The notes: a model not told the origin generated them from the sequence alone. A stretch of 64,000 nt of DNA from Limnohabitans sp. (GCA_018882835.1 VERE01000008.1:1-64000); one strand, 5' to 3'; shown: positions 25,831 to 34,763, counted from the first letter of the stretch. Translations and numbers: made by a program.

Positions 25831-28125
25831 TCAAAGACCGACTTTACCGCCATCGTTTTTAGTGATGATCAAGGTTGCAGACCGTGGACGCCCTGCAACG
25901 CCATAGCCACCACTTGTCAAACCACCCCCGTTACCGGGCCATTGGCTTTCGAAGGTGTAGTTGGTAGCTGTACCCAACTTGGCCGTGTTTTCACCTGGGT
26001 GTTGGATGTTCACCAACAAGGCTTTACCATCTGCAGTTTCAGTCAAGCCAGTGACCTCGGCACCTTTTGGCGCAACCAAGAAGCGACGCAAACGCGATTC
26101 ACCGAGCAGACCACCGACAAAGGTTTTGGTCTCACCGGTGGTGGTGCCAGAGGATGTCGTCAAGCTGTTGCCCACCATGAATTCACCGCCATCACCCACA
26201 CTGCCAGGCACGGCTGCCACCAACATGCAATTGGTTTCATCGGTGAAAGCACCGTCGTCGGTTTGGATCCACAAAACGCCAGTGCTCTTACTGAACCACA
26301 AACCATCGGGAGAAGAGAAGCTGTTGTTGGCGGTCAATCCTGAAATGTTGACGCTTGCAGGTGCATCTTCCTCAGAGCCGAAAGCAAAAATATCCCAGCG
26401 GAACGAAGTGGCAACCGACGAAGAGGTGGTTTCGCGGAAACGAATGATGTGCCCATTTGGATTGCCGCTTGATTTTTTACCGTCAGTATCGTTGTAGGAG
26501 CGCGGGTTTGCTGCGTCTGCCGTGGCAGGGGTGCGGTTGCTGTTGCTGTTGTTGGTGAGCGCGAAATACACTTCGCCATTGGCGGGGTTGACAGCGCCCC
26601 ACTCTGGGCGGTCCATCTTGGTGGCGCCCACAGCATCTGCCGCCAGGCGGGTGAACACCAGCACATCGGCTTGTGTGCTGAAAGTGAAACCGGTGTAGGT
26701 GGTGCTGGTGTAGCCGCTGATCAATGCATTCGATACATTCAATTCAATCCATTGCCCCGTGCCATCGCTATTGAACTTGGCCACATAGAGCTTGCCTTCA
26801 TTCAGGTATTTGTCGCCTGCAGCGATGCCACCGCCAAAATCTGCGGGATCCCACACCGCGGTGCTGACAAATTTGTAGATGTACTCATTGCGGCTATCGC
26901 ATCCCATATAAAAAGCAAGCGGCTGTCCCGCAACAGGCAAGCCGCAAACCGCGGCCTCGTGGGCAAAGCGGCCCATGGCCACGCGCTTGGCAGGTCGGCT
27001 TGTCGGGTCGGCTGGATCGATCTCCACGTTGTAGCCAAAAGTATGGGGCTCTTGTCGGAAATCTTCAGCGGCGCTGGCACCGCTGGCGGCGATATTCCAG
27101 CGGGTGAAGCGGGAATCGGTATCCGGCAAATCGGTAGGGGTGTACCAGCCTTGCCCAGCCGCAGCAGTCGCAGAACTGGAGATTGCCGCGCTGGCTACGC
27201 CATAGCGCTTGCGTGCGGCGATTGTTTTGGCATCGGGCAAGGTGGAGCCATTCGGCATATTGAAGTAGAACGCCCAGTTCTCTTCGCAGGTCAGGTAGGT
27301 CCCCCAGGGGGTATAACCATATCCGCAGTTGTTCAAAGTACCGCGCGATGTAGCTCCTGTCGGGTCATATTTCGTAGCCATCAGGGCCTTGATCGCACTC
27401 AAATGTGCCGCAGGGCCTTTGATGTCTGCAACGGTTTGTGCGGTCACTCGGCGGTTCAAAGTCGAGTCCACTTTATAGCCTGTGGGTAATCCATTGCTGT
27501 CCAAAGTCACTTCAGCAATGGACACACCATGCAAATTGATTTCTTTCAAAGCTTGCAAACCAGGACGTGCACCGAGGTCCCAAGTGCCAAATTGATCAAA
27601 CTTCTTTCCTGACACACCAGCGGATGTCTGTCCCGATGTGTGTAAAAAATGCGAGTCCGCAGAACTCTCATGGTTGATCGCAATCACCGCGCGCGTGGTC
27701 GCTGCACTGGAGACCTTGCCATTGCTGCCGATGTAGTAGAGGTGCATGCCATCATGGTGATCGCCAACACGCTTCGACCAGTCATCGGTTTCAGCCCCTG
27801 TGTTGCTGTAGGCAGGAATCGCGGGGTCCAGGGTGTCGCCTGTGGCGTGCAACACCTTCACGGTGTAACCGGCAGGCACGGACACCTGGTCCAGAATACT
27901 TTTTGCAACAGGCGAGAAACCCAACAGGTTGGAGGTCGGCAAATTAGGCAAGGTACCCGCAGTGGCAGCGCAGCCTGGCAACATCGGCAGGCTGAAAAGC
28001 GTCGCCAGACCTACTCCACCGCGCAAAATGCTGCGACGGTTGACACCCGAAAGGCCTTCTTGGAGGACATCCTGAAAATGGCGGTTATTTGACAGATTAT
28101 CGATTGGATCATGCTGATGTGACAT
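25831..28125 (-). CDS. phoX: PhoX family alkaline phosphatase
   Basis: A 764-residue exported phosphatase of the PhoX (DUF839) family, a Ca/Fe enzyme that releases phosphate from organic esters. A Tat signal sits at NRRSILRGGVGLATLFSLP (near 29-47). The family blocks are AVIAINHESSADSHF, CGYGYTPWGTYLTCEENWAFYF, EPHTFGYNVEIDPADP, GRFAHEAAV, RPEWGAVNPANGEVYFALTNN and SSPDGLWFSKSTGVLWIQTDDG. A cysteine at the end of LFSLPMLPGC may allow lipid anchoring, though twin arginines dominate. It stands alone between two repeat elements. No Pho box was identified by eye. Confidence 0.9.
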   Translation of the reverse strand: MSHQHDPIDNLSNNRHFQDVLQEGLSGVNRRSILRGGVGLATLFSLPMLPGCAATAGTLPNLPTSNLLGFSPVAKSILDQVSVPAGYTVKVLHATGDTLDPAIPAYSNTGAETDDWSKRVGDHHDGMHLYYIGSNGKVSSAATTRAVIAINHESSADSHFLHTSGQTSAGVSGKKFDQFGTWDLGARPGLQALKEINLHGVSIAEVTLDSNGLPTGYKVDSTLNRRVTAQTVADIKGPAAHLSAIKALMATKYDPTGATSRGTLNNCGYGYTPWGTYLTCEENWAFYFNMPNGSTLPDAKTIAARKRYGVASAAISSSATAAAGQGWYTPTDLPDTDSRFTRWNIAASGASAAEDFRQEPHTFGYNVEIDPADPTSRPAKRVAMGRFAHEAAVCGLPVAGQPLAFYMGCDSRNEYIYKFVSTAVWDPADFGGGIAAGDKYLNEGKLYVAKFNSDGTGQWIELNVSNALISGYTSTTYTGFTFSTQADVLVFTRLAADAVGATKMDRPEWGAVNPANGEVYFALTNNSNSNRTPATADAANPRSYNDTDGKKSSGNPNGHIIRFRETTSSSVATSFRWDIFAFGSEEDAPASVNISGLTANNSFSSPDGLWFSKSTGVLWIQTDDGAFTDETNCMLVAAVPGSVGDGGEFMVGNSLTTSSGTTTGETKTFVGGLLGESRLRRFLVAPKGAEVTGLTETADGKALLVNIQHPGENTAKLGTATNYTFESQWPGNGGGLTSGGYGVAGRPRSATLIITKNDGGKVGL

Positions 28126-28208
28126 GGTGATGGTTTCCAGTTGATGAGGTGAAAAAGCACAGACTCATCTACTTTAAAAACCTAATATTTCAAGCTTGTG
28201 TCAACGGT

Positions 28209-28249
28209 GGTCAGGTCTTGCCTTATGCTGCAAAAGGCAAGACCTGACC
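28209..28249. repeat. short palindromic form of the dispersed repeat
   Basis: GGTCAGGTCTTGCCTT (28209-28224) and its exact reverse complement (28234-28249) flank a nine-base loop. The arms equal the AGACCTGACC end of the longer repeats, but the DnaA-box half is missing. It lies between the start of phoX and the stop of the next Bug receptor gene on the minus strand. Confidence 0.8.
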
Positions 28250-28262
28250 CCCATCTAAACCG

Positions 28263-29243
28263 TCATGGCTCGAGTCGGATACCCGATTTACTGAGAAACT
28301 GTTGCCAAAACGGATATTCAGAACGAATGAATTGGCTCAGCTCCGAGCTGTTGAGTGGCATGGGCTCGAGCTCAAGTTCTTGCATTTTCTTGCGCATCTC
28401 GGGCTCGGCCACCACCCTGGCCAATTCGAGACTGAGCCTTTCACCGACGGCAACGGGCAGACCGACCGGCGCCATGAGCGCCCACCACACCCCCAGATTG
28501 ACGCCGGGCAAACCCACCTCCTGCAGGGTGGGTGTGTCGGGCAGCACTTGCAAGCGTTTGTCTCCCGTTACAGCCAGGGCGCGCAACTTGCCACCCTTGA
28601 CCAGGGACAATACAGCTGGCGGGGTGTCGGTGCTGAACAAAATTTCACCGCGTGCCACGTCTGTCAGCGACTGCCCACTGCCTTTGTACGGAACATGGTG
28701 ACTGGCCATTTCGGTTTTCTTGAGCAAGACCTCACTGGTGAGATGACCGATGGTGCCGATGCCCGCGCTGGAAAAACTGCTGCCCTTGTCTTGCGCGCGG
28801 GTGACCAGTTCCTGAAAGGTCTTGGGCGCTTGAGGCGTCAGACCCGTAACCACCACCATGGGTGTACGGGCCACGCCCCCCAGCGGCGTAAAGTCTCGGT
28901 CGGCGCGGTAGGGCACAGCGGCCGTCAGCAAAGGCGAGGTGATGAGCGTGGCATTGGTGGCCAGAGTCAGGGTGTAACCATCGGCAGGTGATTTCACCAG
29001 TGACTGTGTGCCCACCACGCCCCCAGCGCCAGCCCGGTTTTCCACCGTGACGGGCACCCCCAGGCGCTCACCCAGACGAACGGCCAATATGCGCCCCAAA
29101 ATATCGCTGCCCGTTCCGGGTGAAAAAGCCACGATCAGCTTGATGGGTTGGTTGGGATAGGTCTGCGCATGTGTCGGCAAAGTGGTGAACCATGACATGG
29201 CGCTGATCAGCAGCCACCACCATTGCGTGAGCGATGTGTTCAT
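28263..29243 (-). CDS. Bug/TctC family periplasmic receptor
   Basis: A 326-residue receptor. The signal peptide ends near residue 26 (LPTHAQ) and is followed by TYPNQPIKLIVAFSPGTGSDILGRILA; ENRAGAGGVVGTQSLVKSPADG and ASHHVPYKGSGQSLTDVARG are the family loops. It is encoded 12 bases downstream of the haloacetate dehalogenase-like gene and is divergent from a LysR gene. It may deliver a halogenated or short carboxylate, but the ligand is not visible from sequence. Confidence 0.9.
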   Translation of the reverse strand: MNTSLTQWWWLLISAMSWFTTLPTHAQTYPNQPIKLIVAFSPGTGSDILGRILAVRLGERLGVPVTVENRAGAGGVVGTQSLVKSPADGYTLTLATNATLITSPLLTAAVPYRADRDFTPLGGVARTPMVVVTGLTPQAPKTFQELVTRAQDKGSSFSSAGIGTIGHLTSEVLLKKTEMASHHVPYKGSGQSLTDVARGEILFSTDTPPAVLSLVKGGKLRALAVTGDKRLQVLPDTPTLQEVGLPGVNLGVWWALMAPVGLPVAVGERLSLELARVVAEPEMRKKMQELELEPMPLNSSELSQFIRSEYPFWQQFLSKSGIRLEP

Positions 29244-29255
29244 GAGGGCCTCCTC

Positions 29256-30140
29256 TTACGCGCTGAAGAACGCGTGCAATTCTCGGTAGGTATCTTCGGG
29301 CGCTTGCTCTGTCGGATAGTGGCCGCAGGGAAGTTCTGCCATGCGCACAATCTGGGCGCAGTACTTGGGCCATTCGATGCGCGGGTCGTGATGGTGGGCC
29401 GTGTGACTCTTCGCCCCCCACAGCACCAGGGCCTCAGGGAGTACCTTGCGGCCGGCTTCAAAGTCGGCAGTGTCCATGGGCAAGTCGATCTCGAAGGCAG
29501 CGCGGTAGTCTTCGCACACACCATGAATGTTTTGCGGCGTACAGACCCGGATGTATTCGAGGATTTCTTCTTCGGTAAAACCACCTTTGCCGGGGCCTTG
29601 TTTCATCAACTTGTTGCGGATGTAGTATTCCTCGTTGCCACGCAACAGGGTTTCCGGAAATCCCTGGGGTTGGGCCATGAACCACCAGTGGTACAAATCC
29701 ATCGCCATCTGGGCCTGAATGTTCTGAAACACGCAGTGGGTGGGCAAGATGTCCAAAAACGCCACACGCATGACCTTGTCCGGATGGTCCATGGCCATGC
29801 GAAACGCGGTGCGGGCTCCGCGGTCATGTCCAGCCACTGAAAACTGGGTGAATCCCAGTTGCTGCATGACGTCCACCTGGTCTTGCGCCATGCGGCGAAA
29901 GGAGTAGTTGCTATGGTCAGGCAAGCCTTCTGGTTTGCTGCTGTCGCCATAGCCACGCAAGTCGGTGGTAACCACTGTGAAATGCTCGGCCAGGCGGGGG
30001 GCAATACGGTCCCAGCTCATTTGTGTCAACGGATTGCCATGCAACAGCAAAAGGGGCGGCCCCGAACCGCGTTGGCGACCGACGATGTTGACACCCGGAT
30101 CCGAGGTGGGCAGGACAAAAGATTGAATGGCGGCTGACAT
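29256..30140 (-). CDS. alpha/beta hydrolase of the fluoroacetate dehalogenase type
   Basis: A 294-residue alpha/beta hydrolase. The nucleophile is D106 in VAGHDRGARTAFRMAMDHP, with R107 and R110 placed as the carboxylate-binding arginines of fluoroacetate dehalogenase. The acid candidate is D130 (AFLDILPT). The fluoride-pocket residues of that family have counterparts in H151, W152 (LYHWWF) and Y212 (IHGVCEDYRAA). The late GHYPTEQAPEDT supplies the catalytic histidine. The reaction would be haloacetate to glycolate plus halide. Epoxide hydrolase is an alternative but lacks the H-W-Y set. It forms a unit with a Bug receptor, opposite a LysR gene. Confidence 0.85.
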   Translation of the reverse strand: MSAAIQSFVLPTSDPGVNIVGRQRGSGPPLLLLHGNPLTQMSWDRIAPRLAEHFTVVTTDLRGYGDSSKPEGLPDHSNYSFRRMAQDQVDVMQQLGFTQFSVAGHDRGARTAFRMAMDHPDKVMRVAFLDILPTHCVFQNIQAQMAMDLYHWWFMAQPQGFPETLLRGNEEYYIRNKLMKQGPGKGGFTEEEILEYIRVCTPQNIHGVCEDYRAAFEIDLPMDTADFEAGRKVLPEALVLWGAKSHTAHHHDPRIEWPKYCAQIVRMAELPCGHYPTEQAPEDTYRELHAFFSA

Positions 30141-30254
30141 GGCGTATTTTGGTGGGAAGGTCGAGATCGGGAATCAACGATAACGCTTCAAGCAAACGCC
30201 AACAATCGGAATTATCAATTGTGATTGTCTGGATAAATGGCATAAACTGAAGCC

Positions 30255-31166
30255 ATGAATGAGAGCTCCAAGATCAATTACCGTCTTCTGCACAACTTCC
30301 TGCAGGTGGCGCAGGCACCCAGCTTTCGCGATGCTTCGGGCAAGATCCACCGTTCCACTTCGGTGGTGAGTGCGCAAATCAAACAACTCGAGCAACAGAT
30401 TGGCACCCGCCTGTTTCACCGAACCACCCGCAGCATTGCGCTCACGCCCGAAGGCGAACTGTTGTTGCAAGCCGCGCGCAGCGGCTTTCGCGAAATTGAA
30501 TCAGGCTTGCGGCAGTTGCAGGAGACGCTGGATTTGCGAGTAGGGCGTGTTGCATTGGCGTCGTCCCCCATCATGGCAGCCACTTTTTTACCACCCATCC
30601 TGGCTGCATTTGAAGCGCACTACCCCTCCATCCGCATCCTGGTGCAAGAACTCACTCCGGCCGAGATTGCTCAGCATCTCAAGCAAGGTGAGTCAGATTT
30701 TGGTCTGGGTCCCCGTCCCGAGGGCAAGGAATTTGCCTTCCAACCGCTCATCCAAGAGGACATCGTGGCGCTGGTACCCAGGAAATTCAAGGCGCAAGCC
30801 AGCGACACCATCAGCCTGCGCGAGCTTTCGCGCATGCCCACTTTGCAGCTGAGCCAGGCCACCGCCTTGCGCAGTGTGTTGCAACACGCCGCTCGCAAGC
30901 ACGGCATTGACCTCACACCGAAGTACGAATGCACGCAAGCGCAGACCCTGATCGCCATGGCGCATGTGGAGCTGGGCGCAGCCATTTTGCCGATGTCCAT
31001 CATTCCGCAACGGCTGGACAAACGGGTGCAGGCCTTGCGTATTGTCCAGCCAGCACTGAGGCGCCCTGTGGGTCTCATCACATGGCCGCACCGTTCTTTA
31101 TCGCCCGCAGCGGCCAGACTGGCGCAATTGTGTTTGCAGCGACACAAGACAGCATCTACCGCATGA
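30255..31166 (+). CDS. LysR family transcriptional regulator
   Basis: A 303-residue LysR-type regulator, with helix-turn-helix FLQVAQAPSFRDASGKIHRSTSVVSAQIKQLEQ and effector domain ALASSPIMAATFLPPILAAFEAHYPSIRI. Divergent from the dehalogenase-like and Bug receptor genes with a 114-base gap, it probably controls them. Its stop overlaps the pcp start by four bases. Confidence 0.9.
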   Translation: MNESSKINYRLLHNFLQVAQAPSFRDASGKIHRSTSVVSAQIKQLEQQIGTRLFHRTTRSIALTPEGELLLQAARSGFREIESGLRQLQETLDLRVGRVALASSPIMAATFLPPILAAFEAHYPSIRILVQELTPAEIAQHLKQGESDFGLGPRPEGKEFAFQPLIQEDIVALVPRKFKAQASDTISLRELSRMPTLQLSQATALRSVLQHAARKHGIDLTPKYECTQAQTLIAMAHVELGAAILPMSIIPQRLDKRVQALRIVQPALRRPVGLITWPHRSLSPAAARLAQLCLQRHKTASTA

Positions 31167-31783
31167 CGACTTCAAGCCCTTGCATACTGCTGACCGGTTT
31201 TGAGCCTTTTGGGGGCGAACCTATCAACCCTTCGTGGGAAGTGGCGCGTGCATTGGCGGGTCAGCAGATAGGTGCGATCCGTGTGGAAAGCGTGCAACTG
31301 CCCTGTGTGTTCGCGCGGGCGCCCCAGACTCTGCAAGCCGCCCTGGCGCATTGGTCGCCCCAGGCTGTGCTGTGCCTGGGTCAGGCCGAGGGGCGCAGTG
31401 ACGTGACGCCGGAGCGGGTGGCCATCAACCTCATGCACGCTCGCATCGCGGATAACGCAGGCGCGCAGCCGCAGGAAGTGCCCATTGTCGCCAACGGGCC
31501 CGCGGCTTATTTCTCGGGCTTGCCACTGACCCGCATCGTGCGCCACTTGAGCGATCACCAACTCCCTGTGTCTATCTCCAACTCGGCCGGCACATTTGTG
31601 TGCAACCAGGTGTTTTACTGGTTGCAACATACCTGGGGTCGGGCCGACCGATACAGCGGCTTTGTGCACCTGCCTTGCTTGCCAGAGCAGGCGGCTCGAA
31701 TGTGCACGCGTTCCCCGTGTCCGTCGCTACCCCTGGAGACACAAGTTCGGGCTGTACACGAAATACTGACGCTGATGGCCTGA
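31163..31783 (+). CDS. pcp: pyroglutamyl-peptidase I
   Basis: A 206-residue C15 cysteine peptidase that removes N-terminal pyroglutamate. The start ILLTGFEPFGGEPINPSWEVA is diagnostic. The catalytic triad is visible as the glutamate in GRSDVTPERVAINL, the cysteine in SNSAGTFVCNQVFY (near 145) and the histidine in YSGFVHLPCLPEQ (near 169). The ATG overlaps the LysR stop (ATGA), so the frame is fixed. The length is about 10 residues below the usual 215. Confidence 0.9.
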   Translation: MTTSSPCILLTGFEPFGGEPINPSWEVARALAGQQIGAIRVESVQLPCVFARAPQTLQAALAHWSPQAVLCLGQAEGRSDVTPERVAINLMHARIADNAGAQPQEVPIVANGPAAYFSGLPLTRIVRHLSDHQLPVSISNSAGTFVCNQVFYWLQHTWGRADRYSGFVHLPCLPEQAARMCTRSPCPSLPLETQVRAVHEILTLMA

Positions 31784-32079
31784 AGAAGGCCGACTTGTAG
31801 GCGGCTTGGCGGTATGGATGGAAATCAAACTCGCCAATCACAAAGGCGCGGGCTTCACCATCTCTTTGATAATTAATCACATGAGCAAGCTCTCTTGTCG
31901 GTGTGGCTCAGACCGGACCTAATCGGAACGTCACGGCGGGATAGGCTGAACTACGTTGCAACCCCATTTATTCGGCTGAGAAATGTGCCCTGACCTGCAA
32001 GCCAGATGATTTATCCACAGAAAAAAGGCAAAAGGCAAGACCTGACCCCATGCTTGACCCCATCTTAGAATACGGGCAA
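31784..32079. other. intergenic stretch with a possible gene remnant
   Basis: About 296 bases between pcp and the tRNA gene. On the minus strand, 31788-31880 reads MINYQRDGEARAFVIGEF and then a short protein-like stretch before running antisense into pcp. It could be a 5' gene remnant, but nothing identifies it. A repeat copy occupies 32010-32051. Confidence 0.35.
32010..32051 (-). repeat. dispersed repeat copy with DnaA-box sequence, upstream of tRNA-Arg
   Basis: Begins TTTATCCACAGAAAAAAGGC and ends AAGACCTGACCCCAT, identical over nearly the full length to the copy at 25752-25796. TTATCCACA lies at 32011-32019. A second GACCCCAT occurs at 32056-32063, perhaps a remnant of another copy. The tRNA gene starts 28 bases further. 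Confidence 0.82.
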
Positions 32080-32154
32080 GCCGCCGTAGTTCAATGGATA
32101 GAACGAGCGCCTCCTAAGCGCTAGATACAGGTTCGATTCCTGTCGGGGGCGCCA
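32080..32154 (+). tRNA. tRNA-Arg (anticodon CCU)
   Basis: A 75-base cloverleaf including encoded CCA. The D stem is GTTC/GAAC, the anticodon stem AGCGC/GCGCT with loop CTCCTAA (anticodon CCT in DNA), the T stem ACAGG/CCTGT with loop TTCGATT. The acceptor GCCGCCG pairs with CGGGGGC except for G4-G69, which is a mismatch. The variable loop is four bases (AGAT). It decodes AGG. The mismatch could mark a slightly degenerate copy or be repaired by tolerance. Confidence 0.9.
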
Positions 32155-32169
32155 CTACTCTGTCACGCT

Positions 32170-34761
32170 ATGAACATCAATGGAACCCCTGCTTCTGAGA
32201 CTCTCAACGGGACCAGCGCTGCCGATTTGATCATCACCGATAACGGCGCAGATACCGTCAATGCAGGCGACGGAAACGATCAAGTCAACGGCTATTTTGA
32301 TTTGGGTGCCCAAGATTTTATGTACTACAGCGCCAGTGGCAGCAAGACTGTTTTTGGCGAAGCGGGGAACGACTTTTTAGCGGGTGGGACTGATGCCGAC
32401 AAACTTATGGGAGAGGACGGCAACGACACCTTGATGGGGCTTGCAGGCAATGACACCCTGAATGGAGGGGCTGGCCAAGACTCTCTCAATGGGGGTGACG
32501 GCAATGACAGTCTGCTGGGCGATTCAGGAGACGATGTGATCCTGACAGGTGACGGTCAGGACACCGTGATCGCAGGCGCTGGCAACGACACCATCAATGG
32601 CAGTTTGGCCGCAGGCAGCACAAGCTTCAGTTATTTCGACAGCACGGGCAGTAAAGACGTTTCAGCTGGCGATGGAAATGATTTTGCCTATGGCAGCAGC
32701 AACGATGACACGCTGTTGGGTGAAGCCGGCAACGACACCCTGCAGGGCGGCACGGGAAACGATCGCCTGGACGGCGGCGCTGGCAATGACTCATTGAACG
32801 GCGGGGATGGCAACGACACCCTGGTCGGTGGCGAGGGCCAAAATACCTTGTCGGGGGGTGCCGGCACGGACACCTATGTTGTGTCCAACCAGACCACGGT
32901 GATCGTCGAAAGCGGCACTGAGACGAACTACGCCCAGGTTTCTGCCAATTTTGTCAAACTTCCCAGCTACGTCACGCCGACTTATGTGGACGGCGCCTTG
33001 GCACTTCCCTATTGGATCGATGCCGTGTTGCCGAACGACGGCAATGGTCAAAGCTTTGCCAGTCTCCTCGGTGATCAACGCCAATACAGCTATATTTTCC
33101 CGACAACACTTCCGAGTTATATCGAAAGCAACTCCAGTTATGCCGACGGGTTTCTGGCGTTCACAGACACTCAGAAGGCCGCAGCCAAGGCCTGTTTCAA
33201 CTACATCTCGTCCCTGGCCAACATCAGCTTTGTAGAGACCTCTCAGGTTGATTCGCTCAAAACCCTGTCTTTCAGCAACAACACCCAAGCCGACTCTGCG
33301 GGCTACGCCATGTACCCCAGCGCAAGCAGCCTCGGCAGTGATGTTTTCATCAACAAAGCGGAGCCAGGCAACCTCGAGCCTCAAGATGGTACCTATGCGG
33401 CCCTGACCCTCATTCACGAGATTGGCCATGCCATTGGGCTGAAACACCCCTTCTTGATCGCTGGCGAGAGTGCAGATGAGCCGCCCTATCTGAATACCAA
33501 GGAAGATTCGACAAGCTATACCGTCATGAGCTACACCTCGGCTGAAGCGGATTACCACTTTCTGTTTCAGCCCTTCGACATTGCAGCCCTCCAGTATCTT
33601 TATGGGCCGAGCTTGAGTGCTCGCACAGGCAACGACACCTACGAAATCTCCTCGACCAGCAGCAACATGGTCTGGGATGGGGGTGGCACTGACACCCTGA
33701 GTGCAGCCAATTGCACACAAGGCGTGACAGCTTACTTGACCCCTGGATACTGGGGCTACGTTGGTGCGCCCTTGAGTGGCGCGAGCAAATTGATTTCGGC
33801 GCCAGGTCAGGTCACCGTCAATTTCGGTACCTCCATCGAGAATCTGACAGGCTCAGCCTATGCCGATTCGCTGTATGGCAACAGCTTGGCCAACATCATT
33901 GATGGCGGCGCAGACAACGACACCCTGACCGGGGGAACCGGAAACGACACCCTGCTGGGAGGCGATGGCACAGACACCGTCATGTTCTCAGGAAATCAGA
34001 GTGATTACGAGATTGTGTGGACAGCTGCATCTCGTCAATTCACCGTCACCTCCACCCTGGAAGGAATTGACCAGGTCAGTGGCGTCGAAGCCTTCAACTT
34101 TGCAGGCTCGGTGGTGTTAACTTCAAACTTGCAAACCAGCAGTGGTTCGACCGGTTCTACTGGCGCCATAGGTACAACTTACGCCATCAATGCGCAGGTC
34201 AATTTTTGGAAAAGTGCCAGCGCATCGGCAAGCTCACTGGAGGGTGTGCGCCTTTTCAGCGACAGCGAAAGTGCCACCAATGCGCAGGGCGCGCTGGGTT
34301 TAACGGGCGTATCAGACAACCGAGATACCGCCGACGATGGAGTGATCACGCTCTCACCCTCTTTGACGTCGACTGCTGCCCGGATGAAAGCTGCCATCAC
34401 ATTGACGGACGTGCTGTCAACTTTGAAAATTTACCTCGGGAAAGGCCTGCCTGACACGATCGCATCGCCGTTGAATTACATCGCGGCCGATTTTGACAAT
34501 TCTGGTTCGGTCACGCTCAACGATGTGCTGCAACTTTTAAAGTACTACCTGGGTAAATCGACCAGCGCCACGCCCAGTTGGCAATTCGTGGATGCTGCTG
34601 ACTTTGGCACCAACAGCACTACCTTCCTCGGAGCCAATGGCGCCAATCTTTCAAAAGACAACACCGTGCCGCATGCCATCGATCAGGCTTTTGATGACAG
34701 CCACACCTCGATTCAACTGTTAGGAGTGCTCCGAGGGGATGTCGATGGCAGCTGGCTCTGA
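32170..34761 (+). CDS. RTX metalloprotease (peptidase M10/serralysin type) with dockerin-like C-terminus
   Basis: An 863-residue secreted-type protein without an N-terminal signal peptide, as expected for type I secretion. Residues about 30-240 hold glycine-aspartate RTX repeats (GGAGNDSLNGGDGNDTLVGG). The zinc protease motif HEIGHAIGLKH is at 416-426, with the Met-turn YTVMSYTS near 450. A second RTX block lies near 575-610. Near 740-800 two EF-hand/dockerin-like repeats follow (ITLTDVLSTLKIYLGKG; DFDNSGSVTLNDVLQLLKYYLG), and the end reads RGDVDGSWL. No secretion ABC/MFP genes lie in the window. The ATG is 15 bases after the tRNA gene, with no clear ribosome-binding site. RTX repeats before the catalytic domain are unusual. 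Confidence 0.85.
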   Translation: MNINGTPASETLNGTSAADLIITDNGADTVNAGDGNDQVNGYFDLGAQDFMYYSASGSKTVFGEAGNDFLAGGTDADKLMGEDGNDTLMGLAGNDTLNGGAGQDSLNGGDGNDSLLGDSGDDVILTGDGQDTVIAGAGNDTINGSLAAGSTSFSYFDSTGSKDVSAGDGNDFAYGSSNDDTLLGEAGNDTLQGGTGNDRLDGGAGNDSLNGGDGNDTLVGGEGQNTLSGGAGTDTYVVSNQTTVIVESGTETNYAQVSANFVKLPSYVTPTYVDGALALPYWIDAVLPNDGNGQSFASLLGDQRQYSYIFPTTLPSYIESNSSYADGFLAFTDTQKAAAKACFNYISSLANISFVETSQVDSLKTLSFSNNTQADSAGYAMYPSASSLGSDVFINKAEPGNLEPQDGTYAALTLIHEIGHAIGLKHPFLIAGESADEPPYLNTKEDSTSYTVMSYTSAEADYHFLFQPFDIAALQYLYGPSLSARTGNDTYEISSTSSNMVWDGGGTDTLSAANCTQGVTAYLTPGYWGYVGAPLSGASKLISAPGQVTVNFGTSIENLTGSAYADSLYGNSLANIIDGGADNDTLTGGTGNDTLLGGDGTDTVMFSGNQSDYEIVWTAASRQFTVTSTLEGIDQVSGVEAFNFAGSVVLTSNLQTSSGSTGSTGAIGTTYAINAQVNFWKSASASASSLEGVRLFSDSESATNAQGALGLTGVSDNRDTADDGVITLSPSLTSTAARMKAAITLTDVLSTLKIYLGKGLPDTIASPLNYIAADFDNSGSVTLNDVLQLLKYYLGKSTSATPSWQFVDAADFGTNSTTFLGANGANLSKDNTVPHAIDQAFDDSHTSIQLLGVLRGDVDGSWL

Positions 34762-34763
34762 AA

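Noticed and set aside
33803-33815. GGTCAGGTC-like string inside the protease gene
   Set aside because: Only a short partial match to the dispersed repeat, without the flanking parts; likely chance.
32170-34761. Cellulosome component
   Set aside because: The tail resembles dockerin repeats, but the body is an M10/RTX protease and no cohesin or glycoside hydrolase genes are in the window.
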